Made by a program: the position numbers and the translations under genes
Notes under the pieces: generated by a model
The model's database searches: none
Told to the model about the DNA's origin: nothing
What the model saw: the letters and a program-made list of their open reading frames with translations, nothing else
NCBI GenBank assembly: GCA_965247705.1
Contig: CBDFHV010000047.1
Span: 1 to 64,000 of the forward strand
Direction of reading: 5' to 3'
Length of the DNA: 64,000 nt
Source: CBDFHV01 sp965247705
GTDB taxonomy: Bacteria > Pseudomonadota > Alphaproteobacteria > Rhodospirillales > CAMCUA01
In this document: piece after piece, positions 33,095 to 40,998 of the stretch
Position numbering within the stretch: position 1 is the first letter of the stretch
Layout: each line of letters opens with the position of its first letter

Positions 33095-34378
33095 ATGCCC
33101 ATTTCACTGCTCTATGGCCGCCGCACCATCGCCGTCACCCCGCCACGGGGCTGCCGGGCAACGGTGATTCGCAAGTCCGCCATGCCGGTCATCGACGATC
33201 CGCCGGCCGCCGTCGAGGCAGCCCTGGACAGGCCCGTCGGCACGCCTCCCCTGGCGACGTTGGCAAGGAATGCCGCTAGCGCCTGCATCCTCATCTGCGA
33301 CATCACGCGCCCGGTTCCCAACGGCCTGTTTCTCGGCCCCCTGATTCGCCGCCTGATGGCGGGCGGCATCGCCGCGGAGCGCATCGAGGTTCTGGTGGCG
33401 ACCGGCCTCCATCGACCCAACGAAGGCGACGAGCTTCGGGAACTGGTCGGCGATCCTTGGGTGCTGGACACGGTTCGCGTCTCCAACCACGACGCCCGGG
33501 ACGACTCCGCCCACGTGGACCTGGGCACCACCTCCCGTCGAACCCGGGTCCGCATCGACCGGCGGCTGGTGGCGGCGGACCTCAGGATCGCCACCGGCCT
33601 GGTGGAGCCCCATTTCATGGCCGGCTGGTCGGGCGGCCGTAAGGTGATCGCCCCCGGCGTGGCCCATGCGGAGACCATCACCACCTTCCACAACGCCGCC
33701 TTCATGGCCCATCCCCGCGCCGCCAACTGCGTTCTCGAGGGTAATCCCCTGCATGAGGAGCAGTTAGAGATCGTCGCCAAATTGGGCGGCGCATTGGCCC
33801 TCAACACCGTCATCGACGAAGACCGCCGCCTGGCCTTCGTCAACTTCGGCGAAGTGGTCGGCAGCCACCTCGCCACCGTCGATTTCGTTGGTCGTTATGC
33901 CTGTGTGCCCGTGGGCCGGCGGTTCCGAACGGTGGTCACCAGCGCCGCCGGCTATCCCCTCGACTCCACCTACTATCAGACGGTCAAGGGCATGGTGGGC
34001 CCGCTCGACATTCTGGAGCCGGGCGGCGACCTGATCATCGCCTCGGCCTGCGACCGGGGCATTGGATCGCCCCATTACGTCGAGGCGCAGCGCCGCCTGA
34101 TCGACCTCGGGGAAGATGGGTTCCTGGCTGACATCCACGCCAAGAGCCATGCCGATATCGACGAATGGCAGACCCAGATGCAGCTGCGCAGCACCAAAGT
34201 GGGACGGGTGCATCTCTATACGGACGGCCTGACCGCAAAGGACGCGGCGATCACCGGCGTGCGAAGGGCCGAGTCCGTGGAATCGGCGGTGGCCGAATCG
34301 ATCGAACGCCACGGGGACCCCGAAGTCGCCTTCATCCCCGAGGGTCCCTATGTGGTTCCTGTTCGAGGGGCCGCTTGA
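33095..34378 (+). CDS. LarA-family (nickel-pincer lactate racemase-like) protein
   Basis: A 427-aa protein of the LarA family, racemases/epimerases that use a nickel-pincer nucleotide bound to a Lys. Family blocks are CDITRPVPN, VATGLHRPNEGDEL (His in GLHRP), RIATGLVEPHFMAGWSGGRKVIAPGVA (His plus the Lys of GGRK), and HNAAF-MAHPRA. The cofactor-making LarBCE genes are not in the window. Substrates of family members include lactate, malate and other 2-hydroxy acids, so lactate itself is not assured. It converges on the RidA gene with a 12-base gap. Confidence 0.85.
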   Translation: MPISLLYGRRTIAVTPPRGCRATVIRKSAMPVIDDPPAAVEAALDRPVGTPPLATLARNAASACILICDITRPVPNGLFLGPLIRRLMAGGIAAERIEVLVATGLHRPNEGDELRELVGDPWVLDTVRVSNHDARDDSAHVDLGTTSRRTRVRIDRRLVAADLRIATGLVEPHFMAGWSGGRKVIAPGVAHAETITTFHNAAFMAHPRAANCVLEGNPLHEEQLEIVAKLGGALALNTVIDEDRRLAFVNFGEVVGSHLATVDFVGRYACVPVGRRFRTVVTSAAGYPLDSTYYQTVKGMVGPLDILEPGGDLIIASACDRGIGSPHYVEAQRRLIDLGEDGFLADIHAKSHADIDEWQTQMQLRSTKVGRVHLYTDGLTAKDAAITGVRRAESVESAVAESIERHGDPEVAFIPEGPYVVPVRGAA

Positions 34379-34390
34379 GCCCGCCCCTCC

Positions 34391-34858
34391 TCAGGCAAGC
34401 TCGAAGACCCCTTCCACCTCCACCGCGATGTTGCCGGGCAGGGAGGGCGCGCCGATGGCGAAGCGGGAATGGCGGCCCGCGTCATCGAATATCTCCACCA
34501 TCAGGTCGGAAGCGCCGTTGATCACTTTCGGATGGTCCGCGAATCCGGGGCCGCAATTTACCCAGCCGCCCAGCTTGACGACACGCCGAACCCGATCCAG
34601 ATCGCCATCGCAGGCCGCGTTGACCTGGGCGAGAATGTTCAGGCCGCAGATTCGCGCCGCCTTGTTCCCCTCGTCCAGTGTCAGGTCCTGCCCCACCTTT
34701 CCCAGATAGCGCCATTCCCCGTCCCAGCGGGTTCCCTGACCGGATACGAACAACAGGTTCCCCGCCAGCACGGACGGCACGTAGTTGGCCACGGGCGACG
34801 GGGCATCGGGAATGACGATACCCCGGTCCTTGAGTCGGGCAGCAATGCGATCAGCCAT
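34391..34858 (-). CDS. RidA/YjgF family protein
   Basis: A 155-aa RidA-type protein (enamine/imine deaminase family), with SVLAGNLLFVSGQGTRW, GNKAARICGLNILAQVNAACDGDLDRVRRVVKLGGWVN and GAPSLPGNIAVEVEGVFEL. The usual substrate Arg near the C-terminus of archetypal RidA (the R-x-A-V-x block) is not evident (SLPGNIAVEVE), pointing to a YjgF-like subgroup of different activity. ATG at 34858 follows AGGAGGAACC. An IS630-type element is inserted about 62 bases upstream and may separate it from its promoter. Confidence 0.88.
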   Translation of the reverse strand: MADRIAARLKDRGIVIPDAPSPVANYVPSVLAGNLLFVSGQGTRWDGEWRYLGKVGQDLTLDEGNKAARICGLNILAQVNAACDGDLDRVRRVVKLGGWVNCGPGFADHPKVINGASDLMVEIFDDAGRHSRFAIGAPSLPGNIAVEVEGVFELA

Positions 34859-34922
34859 GGGAAAGGTTCCTCCTGCGAATGTCCAAATGAGGGGCGGAGC
34901 ATAACGCCCAGCCGGCGGGCTA

Positions 34923-36056
34923 GTGTTCCGCTCGAAACAAATGATTCCCATCGGGCAGGTGTGATGCGATTCTGGGTTCATGGGGAAGAAAGTGAGGATC
35001 CAGCTGGCGCCTGGGGATCAGGACAGGCTGGAGGCGTTGATCGCCAATGGCAACACGCCGCAGAAGCATGTCCGACGGGCTCGGATTGTACGGCTGGCCG
35101 GCGACGGCGTTGGCACCGATGAGATCCAGCGCCGCTTGGGCGTGAGCAAACCGACCATCCGACGCTGGCGGACGCGCTATGTGGAGGCCGGCGTGGACGG
35201 TTTGTGCCGCGATAAGACGCGCCCGCCGGGCAAGGCACCGCTTGCGGCGGATGTGGTCATGCGGGTGATCGAGAAGACCAAGACGGAAACGCCGCCGGAC
35301 GCGACCCACTGGAGCCTGCGAACGATGGCCAAGGCGGTGGGCATCGCGCCGTCGAGCGTTCAGGCGATCTGGAAGGCACATGAGCTGAAACCGCATCTGG
35401 TGGCGACTTTCAAGCTGTCCAATGATCCGCGGTTTGCCGAGAAAGTCGAGGACGTGGTCGGGCTGTATGTCAACCCGCCGGAGCACGCCATCGTCCTGTC
35501 GGTGGACGAGAAGTCCCAGATCCAGGCACTCGACCGCACCCAGCCGGGCCTGCCGATGAAGAAGGGCCGGGCCGGCACCATGACCCACGACTATAAGCGC
35601 CACGGCACCACCACCCTGTTCGCGGCGCTCGACGTGCTCGACGGCACGGTCATCGGCCAATGCATGCAGAAGCATCGCCATCAGGAGTTCATCCGCTTCT
35701 TGAACAAGATCAACCGCGCGACGTCGAAGCACCTGGCTCTCCACCTGATCGTCGACAACTACGCCGCCCACAAGACGCCGGAGGTCAAGCGCTGGCTGAA
35801 ACGCCATCCCCGGTTCCACCTGCATTTCACGCCGACCTCGGCGTCGTGGCTCAACTTGGTCGAACGCTTCTTTGCCGAGATCACCCGAAAGCGCATCCGT
35901 CGCGGCGTGTTTCACTCCATCGTCGAATTGCAAATGGCCATCAACGACTACCTCGACCAGCACAACGCCGACCCCAAGCCTTTCGCCTGGACGGCTTCCG
36001 CCAGTTCCATCATCGATAAGGTCAACCGAGGGAAACAAGCGTTGGAATCGCTACAC
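34923..36056 (+). mobile_element. IS630-family insertion sequence, element B, copy 1
   Basis: This 1134-bp element begins GTGTTCCGCTCGAAAC and ends CGCTACAC, with a duplicated TA at 34921-34922 and 36057-36058 inside CTAG. Copies 2 and 3 are at 42744-43877 and 59016-60149 (inverted). Its right-hand TA is also the left TA of a 93-bp MITE. It encodes one uninterrupted transposase. Confidence 0.92.
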
Positions 36057-36059
36057 TAG
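34980..36059 (+). CDS. IS630-family transposase, single frame (copy 1)
   Basis: A 359-aa transposase with N-terminal HTH (GDGVGTDEIQRRLGVSKPTI) and DDE core: Asp in VLSVDEKSQIQAL, Asp in LHLIVDNYAAHK, Glu in SWLNLVERFFAEIT. No frameshift is needed, unlike element A. The stop codon TAG is made of the duplicated target TA plus the first flanking G (36057-36059), so it is supplied by the CTAG target. It differs from copies 2 and 3 by one residue: Lys instead of Asn in AEKVEDVVG. Confidence 0.93.
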   Translation: MGKKVRIQLAPGDQDRLEALIANGNTPQKHVRRARIVRLAGDGVGTDEIQRRLGVSKPTIRRWRTRYVEAGVDGLCRDKTRPPGKAPLAADVVMRVIEKTKTETPPDATHWSLRTMAKAVGIAPSSVQAIWKAHELKPHLVATFKLSNDPRFAEKVEDVVGLYVNPPEHAIVLSVDEKSQIQALDRTQPGLPMKKGRAGTMTHDYKRHGTTTLFAALDVLDGTVIGQCMQKHRHQEFIRFLNKINRATSKHLALHLIVDNYAAHKTPEVKRWLKRHPRFHLHFTPTSASWLNLVERFFAEITRKRIRRGVFHSIVELQMAINDYLDQHNADPKPFAWTASASSIIDKVNRGKQALESLH

Positions 36060-36151
36060 TGTTCCGCTCGAGACATTTCGTTCCCATTAAATCTACGCAA
36101 ACTGCGACCTTCACCCCCGGGCTCAGGAACCAAATGTTAGAATCGCAACAC
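36059..36151 (+). mobile_element. 93-bp MITE related to IS630 element B, copy 1
   Basis: A short non-coding element bounded by TA at 36057-36058 and 36152-36153. One end (GTGTTCCGCTCGAGACATTTCGTTCCCAT) closely matches the left end of element B; the other (complement of GAATCGCAACAC) resembles its right end. It contains no gene, so it must be moved by an element B-type transposase. It directly abuts copy 1 of element B. Two more copies lie at 43880-43972 and, interrupted, at 61204-62375. Confidence 0.85.
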
Positions 36152-36230
36152 TAGGGTATTCCCGAATTTGGGGGGCCACGGCGGGAAGCACCAGGCACTT
36201 CAGGGTGACACCAGGCACGTCAGGGTGACG

Positions 36231-36791
36231 ATGCGGAACTACGATTTGGGCGGCCTCGACATATACTTCGTCGAGGAAAACCAGTTGATGCGCCAGTTGA
36301 TGCGCACCGTCTTGAATACACTCGGCGTCGGACGGGTCCGTGCCGCCATGAACGTCGATTCCGCCATCGAGGAATTGAGTGTCGAACCGGCGGACGCCAT
36401 TTTTACGGATTGGTCGCCCACAACTTCCGGCATTGAGCTGGTGCATCGCGTGCGCCAAGCCCCGGACAGCCCGAATCCCTACATGCCCGTGATTATTGTC
36501 AGCGGCTACTCGGAGTTCCGTCACGTCGTGACGGCTCGGGACCTGGGGGCCGACGAATACCTGGCCAAACCGATCTCGGCCAATCTGGTGTACTGCCGCA
36601 TCCGATCTCTGATCGAGGCCCGCCGGCCCTTCATTCGCAACGAAGCCTATTTCGGACCCGACCGGCGGCGGCGACACATCCCCCCCGACGATCTCGAACG
36701 CCGCGAGGGCGCACTCGCCCTTCCGCCGCAGCCCGATACACGGGCCGCTGGCCGGGCGCCGGCGGGACCTCAAGCGGCGTCAATTGCTTGA
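36231..36791 (+). CDS. CheY-like response regulator
   Basis: A 186-aa protein with a receiver domain over residues 10-130: IYFVEENQLMRQLMRTVLNTLG (Glu pair in place of the usual acidic pair), AIFTDWSPTTSGIEL with the phospho-Asp, IIVSGYS and the conserved Lys in EYLAKPISANL. A basic tail has YFGPDRRRRH. No output domain, so it probably acts by protein contacts. ATG at 36231 follows CAGGGTGACG. It lies 59 bases before a PAS histidine kinase on the same strand, a likely partner, and downstream of a MITE insertion. Confidence 0.85.
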   Translation: MRNYDLGGLDIYFVEENQLMRQLMRTVLNTLGVGRVRAAMNVDSAIEELSVEPADAIFTDWSPTTSGIELVHRVRQAPDSPNPYMPVIIVSGYSEFRHVVTARDLGADEYLAKPISANLVYCRIRSLIEARRPFIRNEAYFGPDRRRRHIPPDDLERREGALALPPQPDTRAAGRAPAGPQAASIA

Positions 36792-36850
36792 ACCGTTCGG
36801 ATCAAGCTGTCGCAATAGAAGCGCGGCGGATAGCGTTTCGGAAATAGAAC

Positions 36851-38392
36851 ATGCCAGGCGGCCACAACCTGTCGGACGAGTTCGGCCACTGGGAAGTAAA
36901 CGCCCGGACGGGGGACCTATGCTGGTCCGACTCCGTTTACCGCATCCATGGCCTGGAGGTCGGCACGCCAATCGACGTGGAAACGGCCATCAACGTCTAC
37001 CACCCGGACGATCGTGAGAAGGTCACGGCGTATGTGCGCCGCGCCCTTGAGGAAAAGAAGGATTTTCAGTTTGAACTGAGAATCCTTCGTCCGAACGGCG
37101 AAGTCCGGCACGTCAGGTCAATGGGCGTCGTGCGCTTGGAGGCGAACGGCGATGTCTATTCCCTTTTCGGCGTGTTTCAGGACATTACGGAACTTGTCGA
37201 TGCCCGAAGGGAATTGGATCGGCACAAGAAAGAATTGGAGGGGCTGGTTGAAGAACGCACGGAAGAGTTAAGAGAAAACGAAAGAAAGTTTCACAGGTTT
37301 TATCAAATCGTGCCCGATATTTTCATGATCACCGGGCTGGAGGATGGCATCTGCGTCGACGTCAACGACGGATTTACCAACGTAACTGGATACCGCCGAG
37401 AGGACGTCATCGGAAGACCGACCACCGACTTGCGTCTTTGGGAAGACAACGTGGACCGCGAAAGGCTCGTTTCCGGCCTCAAGCAGCACGGTATCGTCAA
37501 GAACCTCAATGCGAACTTTCGCCGCAAGGACGGTTCCCTGTGGCCGGGAATGATGTCGGCCTGTCTCATCGATTTGAAGGGAAAGTCCAACATTCTCTCG
37601 TCGACCAAGGATGTCACGGAACTCAAGGAGTCCCAGGAAGCCGCGATCCGCGCCAATAAGGCCAAATCCCAGTTCCTGTCGTCCATGAGCCACGAACTGC
37701 GCACGCCGCTCAACGCCATCCTCGGTTTTGCCCAGGTGATGGCGCTCGATCACCGGGCGCCGCTGGTGGGCGGACACAAGCGTGCCGTCGAGCACATTCT
37801 GAAGGGCGGTCAACATCTTGTGGAACTTGTCGATGAAGTGCTCGAACTGAACACGATCGAAGAAGGAAAGTTCACCATCTCATTGAATTGGGTGCCGGCG
37901 CGTTCCGTCATTGACGCAAGTCTGGACATGATTCGGGCACCCGCCGAGTCAAAGCGCGTCCTCATCATCGATCGAACCGCGGAAATGGAACTGCCGCGCC
38001 TGTGGAGCGACAACACGCGGCTAATCCAGATCCTCCTCAACCTTTTTTCCAACGCGATCAAATACAACCGGAAGGGCGGTACCGTCACCCTGTCAAGCTG
38101 GGTGCGGCCCGACAATGATCTTGTGCTCTCCGTATCCGATACGGGTATTGGGATTCCCCATGCACAGCGGGACAAGCTGTTTTTGCCCTTCGAACGCCTG
38201 GGACGCGAGACGGGGCAGATCGAAGGCACGGGTATCGGCCTGACCGTCACCAAACGGATCGTGGAACTGCTCGGCGGCGGCATCGGCTTCGAGAGCGAGG
38301 AAGGAAAGGGCAGCACGTTCTGGGTGTCGCTGCCGCTGGGCTGCGCGTGGTCTCACTCCAGGGACGATTGTCCGGCGGCCGCGGTGCCCTAA
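36851..38392 (+). CDS. PAS-domain sensor histidine kinase
   Basis: A 513-aa soluble kinase. Two PAS domains (about residues 10-115, with a PAC segment, and 150-270) are joined by a coiled coil (REL-DRHKKELEGLVEERTEEL). The dimerisation domain has the phospho-His in SSMSHELRTPLNAILG (about 285). The ATPase domain has the N box LLNLFSNAIKYN, DTGIGIP and GTGIGLTVTKRIVELLGG. No membrane segment or signal peptide is seen, so it senses a cytosolic cue. It is downstream of a CheY-like protein on the same strand. Its last four bases overlap the convergent aminotransferase gene. Confidence 0.92.
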   Translation: MPGGHNLSDEFGHWEVNARTGDLCWSDSVYRIHGLEVGTPIDVETAINVYHPDDREKVTAYVRRALEEKKDFQFELRILRPNGEVRHVRSMGVVRLEANGDVYSLFGVFQDITELVDARRELDRHKKELEGLVEERTEELRENERKFHRFYQIVPDIFMITGLEDGICVDVNDGFTNVTGYRREDVIGRPTTDLRLWEDNVDRERLVSGLKQHGIVKNLNANFRRKDGSLWPGMMSACLIDLKGKSNILSSTKDVTELKESQEAAIRANKAKSQFLSSMSHELRTPLNAILGFAQVMALDHRAPLVGGHKRAVEHILKGGQHLVELVDEVLELNTIEEGKFTISLNWVPARSVIDASLDMIRAPAESKRVLIIDRTAEMELPRLWSDNTRLIQILLNLFSNAIKYNRKGGTVTLSSWVRPDNDLVLSVSDTGIGIPHAQRDKLFLPFERLGRETGQIEGTGIGLTVTKRIVELLGGGIGFESEEGKGSTFWVSLPLGCAWSHSRDDCPAAAVP

Positions 38393-39570
38393 AGCAGGCG
38401 ACCGATGCGGGCCATTGCCTGGCGAATGTTTTCGACGCTGTTGGCGTAGGAGAAGCGCAGGTAGCCCTCGCCGAAGGCGCCGAAGCTGGTGCCGGCGACG
38501 GTGGCGACCCCCCCTTCCTCCAGAAACCGGTTTTGCAGCTCGCGGACGCTGGAACCCGTATCGGTGACGTTGGGGAAGGCGTAGAAGGCGCCTGCCGGCT
38601 GCTGGCAGCGGAATCCGGGCACGGCGTTGAGGGCCTCGACGATCACGCCCCGGCGTTCGGCGAAGGCGGCCATCATGGAGTCCACGGCGTCCTGGGGGCC
38701 GGTGAGCGCGGCGATGCCGGCGAATTGGGTCGACGCGTTGACGCAGGAATGGCAGTTGATGGCGAGCCTCGTCGCCTTGTCGATCAGGCCGGCCGGCCAC
38801 ACCGAATAGCCCAGGCGCCAGCCGGTCATGGCGTATGTCTTGCTCCACCCGTCGAGCAGGATCATCCGCCCGCGCAGGCCCTCGTAGGCGAGCATGGTCA
38901 CATGGTCCCGGCCGTCGTAGAGCATGCGGCTGTAAATCTCATCGCTCATGATATGGACATGGGGGTGGTCCTCCAGGCCCGCCGCAAGCTTGTCCAGTTC
39001 GATCTTGGGCACGACGCCGCCGGTGGGGTTGGCCGGGCTGTTGAGGATGATCAGCCGGGTGGCGGGGGTGATTTTGGCCAGAACCTCCTCGGCGCTGAAG
39101 GAGAACCCGGGGTCCTCGTGGAGTGGGATCGGCACGGCCGTGGCGCCGGTGAAGTTGATGACCGATTCGTAGATGGGAAATCCGGGGTTGGGGTAGAGGA
39201 TCTCCGCCCCCGGCTCGCCAAACATGAGAATGGCGAAAAACATGGTGACCTTGCCGCCGGGCACGATCAGCACGTGGTCGGGGTTTACTTCCGCATTGCG
39301 GTGTTTGGCGATGTCGGCGGCCACCGCCTCCCGCAGGGGCAAAATGCCGTTGGCCGGGGTGTAGCCGTGATGGCCGTCGCGCAGGGCCTTCACCGCCGCC
39401 TCCACCACGTGCTCCGGCGTCGAGAAGTCCGGCTGGCCTATCCCGAGGTTGATCACGTCCTTGCCACCGGCCTGCAGAGCCGCCGCCCGCGCCAGAACGT
39501 CGAAGGCGGTTTCGGTGCCCAGCCGGGCCATGCCGGCGGCGAGAACTGGGGGGGTGGCAGAGTCGGCCAT
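38389..39570 (-). CDS. Class I/II pyridoxal phosphate aminotransferase (aspartate aminotransferase-like)
   Basis: A 393-aa fold-type I aminotransferase. Signatures: VINLGIGQPDFSTPEHV, GYTPANGILPLREAVA, ILNSPANPTGGVV, the Asp-x-x-Tyr SDEIYSRMLY, and the PLP Lys in LDGWSKTYAMTGWRLGY. The final RFSYANSVENIRQAMARI contains the carboxylate-binding Arg. It may transfer amino groups among aspartate, alanine or aromatic amino acids; the exact substrate is not fixed. It is divergent from another aminotransferase gene 77 bases away. Confidence 0.9.
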   Translation of the reverse strand: MADSATPPVLAAGMARLGTETAFDVLARAAALQAGGKDVINLGIGQPDFSTPEHVVEAAVKALRDGHHGYTPANGILPLREAVAADIAKHRNAEVNPDHVLIVPGGKVTMFFAILMFGEPGAEILYPNPGFPIYESVINFTGATAVPIPLHEDPGFSFSAEEVLAKITPATRLIILNSPANPTGGVVPKIELDKLAAGLEDHPHVHIMSDEIYSRMLYDGRDHVTMLAYEGLRGRMILLDGWSKTYAMTGWRLGYSVWPAGLIDKATRLAINCHSCVNASTQFAGIAALTGPQDAVDSMMAAFAERRGVIVEALNAVPGFRCQQPAGAFYAFPNVTDTGSSVRELQNRFLEEGGVATVAGTSFGAFGEGYLRFSYANSVENIRQAMARIGRLL

Positions 39571-39647
39571 GGTAGGGGCTACTCCGGTCTTGGTGTCGTG
39601 TCAGTCCGGGATATGCTACAGAGCGGCGCCCCTTGAAACGAGAGCCA

Positions 39648-40811
39648 ATGGTCAAACCCGGCAGTTCCGTCTTTTCCGGCTACGGCACCTCCATCTTCGA
39701 GGTGATGTCCCGGCTCGCCCAGGAACACGGCACCATCAACCTGGGACAGGGCTTTCCCGACACCGAAGGCCCCGAGGACATCCGCCGCAAGGCCGCGGAA
39801 ACCGTCATCGAAGGGCCGAACCAGTATCCGCCGATGATGGGCTTGCCGGAATTGCGCCAAGCAATTGCCGCCCACGACAAGCGCTTCTATGGCCTCGACC
39901 TGGACTGGCAAACGGAAGTTCTGGTCACCTCCGGCGGCGGCGAGGCCTTGGCCGATTGCATCCTGGGGCTGATCGATCCCGGCGACGAGGCGGTCCTCAT
40001 CGAGCCCCTCTACGAAATGTACCTGCCCCTGATCCTGCGGGCCGGAGGCATCCCGCGCCTGGTGCGCATCGAGCCCCCCGACTGGGCCCTGCCCCGGGAC
40101 GCCCTGGCGGCGGCCTGTTCCGAGAAAACCAAGCTGATCCTGCTCAATTCCCCCCACAACCCTTCGGCCAAGGTGTTCACCGAGGACGAGCTGCGCTTCA
40201 TCGCTACGTTGGCGGAGAAATGGGATGCCTACGTCATGTGCGACGAGGTGTTCGAGCACATCGTCTTCGATGGCCGTCCCCACATACCCCTGATGTCGCT
40301 GCCCGGCATGCGCCAGCGGGCGTTGCGCATCGGCTCCGCTGGCAAGATCTTCTCCATGACCGGCTGGAAGGTGGGCTTCATCGTCGGTGACGCCGCGATC
40401 CTGCCGCCGGTCGCCAAGGCGCACCAGTTCCTCACCTTCACCACGCCGCCCAACCTGCAGAAGGCGGTGGCCTACGGCCTCGGCAAGGAGGACGCCTATT
40501 TCACCGGCCTCGCCGGCGACCTGGAACGCAAGCGCGACCTGCTGGCGGCGGGTCTCCGGGAGGCGGGGTTCGCGGTGCTGGACAGCCAGGGAACCTATTT
40601 CCTGTCGGTGGACATCCGCTCGGTCGGGTTCCGTGGCGACGACGTCGAATTCTGCCAACACATCACGACCGAAGCCGGCGTGACCGCCCTTCCCGTCAGC
40701 GCGCTCTACCAGGGCGACGACGTACGCCATTTCGCCCGCTTCTCCTTCTGCAAGCGCGAAAGCGTGCTGGCGGAGGCCGCCCAGCGGCTCAAACGCCATT
40801 TCGCCGGATAG
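39648..40811 (+). CDS. Class I/II aminotransferase (methionine/kynurenine aminotransferase-like)
   Basis: A 387-aa fold-type I aminotransferase. It shows the YbdL/kynurenine aminotransferase-like N-terminus SIFEVMSRLAQEHGTINLGQGFPD, NSPHNPSAKVF, CDEVFEHIVFDG and the PLP Lys in IGSAGKIFSMTGWKVGFIVG, with ARFSFCKRESVL at the C-terminus. Such enzymes prefer methionine, glutamine or aromatic amino acids with 2-oxo acids. ATG at 39648 has a GAGAG site; a TTG at 39633 is less likely. It is divergent from the aspartate aminotransferase-like gene. Confidence 0.9.
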   Translation: MVKPGSSVFSGYGTSIFEVMSRLAQEHGTINLGQGFPDTEGPEDIRRKAAETVIEGPNQYPPMMGLPELRQAIAAHDKRFYGLDLDWQTEVLVTSGGGEALADCILGLIDPGDEAVLIEPLYEMYLPLILRAGGIPRLVRIEPPDWALPRDALAAACSEKTKLILLNSPHNPSAKVFTEDELRFIATLAEKWDAYVMCDEVFEHIVFDGRPHIPLMSLPGMRQRALRIGSAGKIFSMTGWKVGFIVGDAAILPPVAKAHQFLTFTTPPNLQKAVAYGLGKEDAYFTGLAGDLERKRDLLAAGLREAGFAVLDSQGTYFLSVDIRSVGFRGDDVEFCQHITTEAGVTALPVSALYQGDDVRHFARFSFCKRESVLAEAAQRLKRHFAG

Positions 40812-40885
40812 GCGACGGTTGACGCCCCCGGGGCACGGCATTACTTAGTGCCCACCCGACGACCGCGCCTGATGGCGCGCCCGGT

Positions 40886-40963
40886 GGCGGGAGTAGCTCA
40901 GTTGGTTAGAGCACCTGGTTGTGGTCCAGGGGGTCGGGGGTTCAATTCCCCTCTCTCGCCCCA
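40886..40963 (+). tRNA. tRNA-His (anticodon GTG)
   Basis: An extra 5' G (position -1, 40886) pairs with C73, the identity feature of tRNA-His. The acceptor GCGGGAG pairs with CTCTCGC, the D arm has TAGCTCAGTTGGTTAGAGCA, and the anticodon arm CCTGG-TTGTGGT-CCAGG gives GTG. CCA is encoded. Total 78 bases. An IS begins about 35 bases downstream. Confidence 0.97.
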
Positions 40964-40998
40964 ACGTTTCCAAGTATATACGGGGTATAAGGAGGCGG

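Noticed and set aside
34920..36038. A 372-codon frame opposite the element B transposase, repeated at all three copies
   Set aside because: It repeats only because the element repeats; no motifs, and the opposite strand encodes an intact DDE transposase.
38347..39636. A 429-codon plus-strand frame over the aspartate aminotransferase-like gene
   Set aside because: The minus-strand gene has all PLP enzyme motifs; this frame has none.
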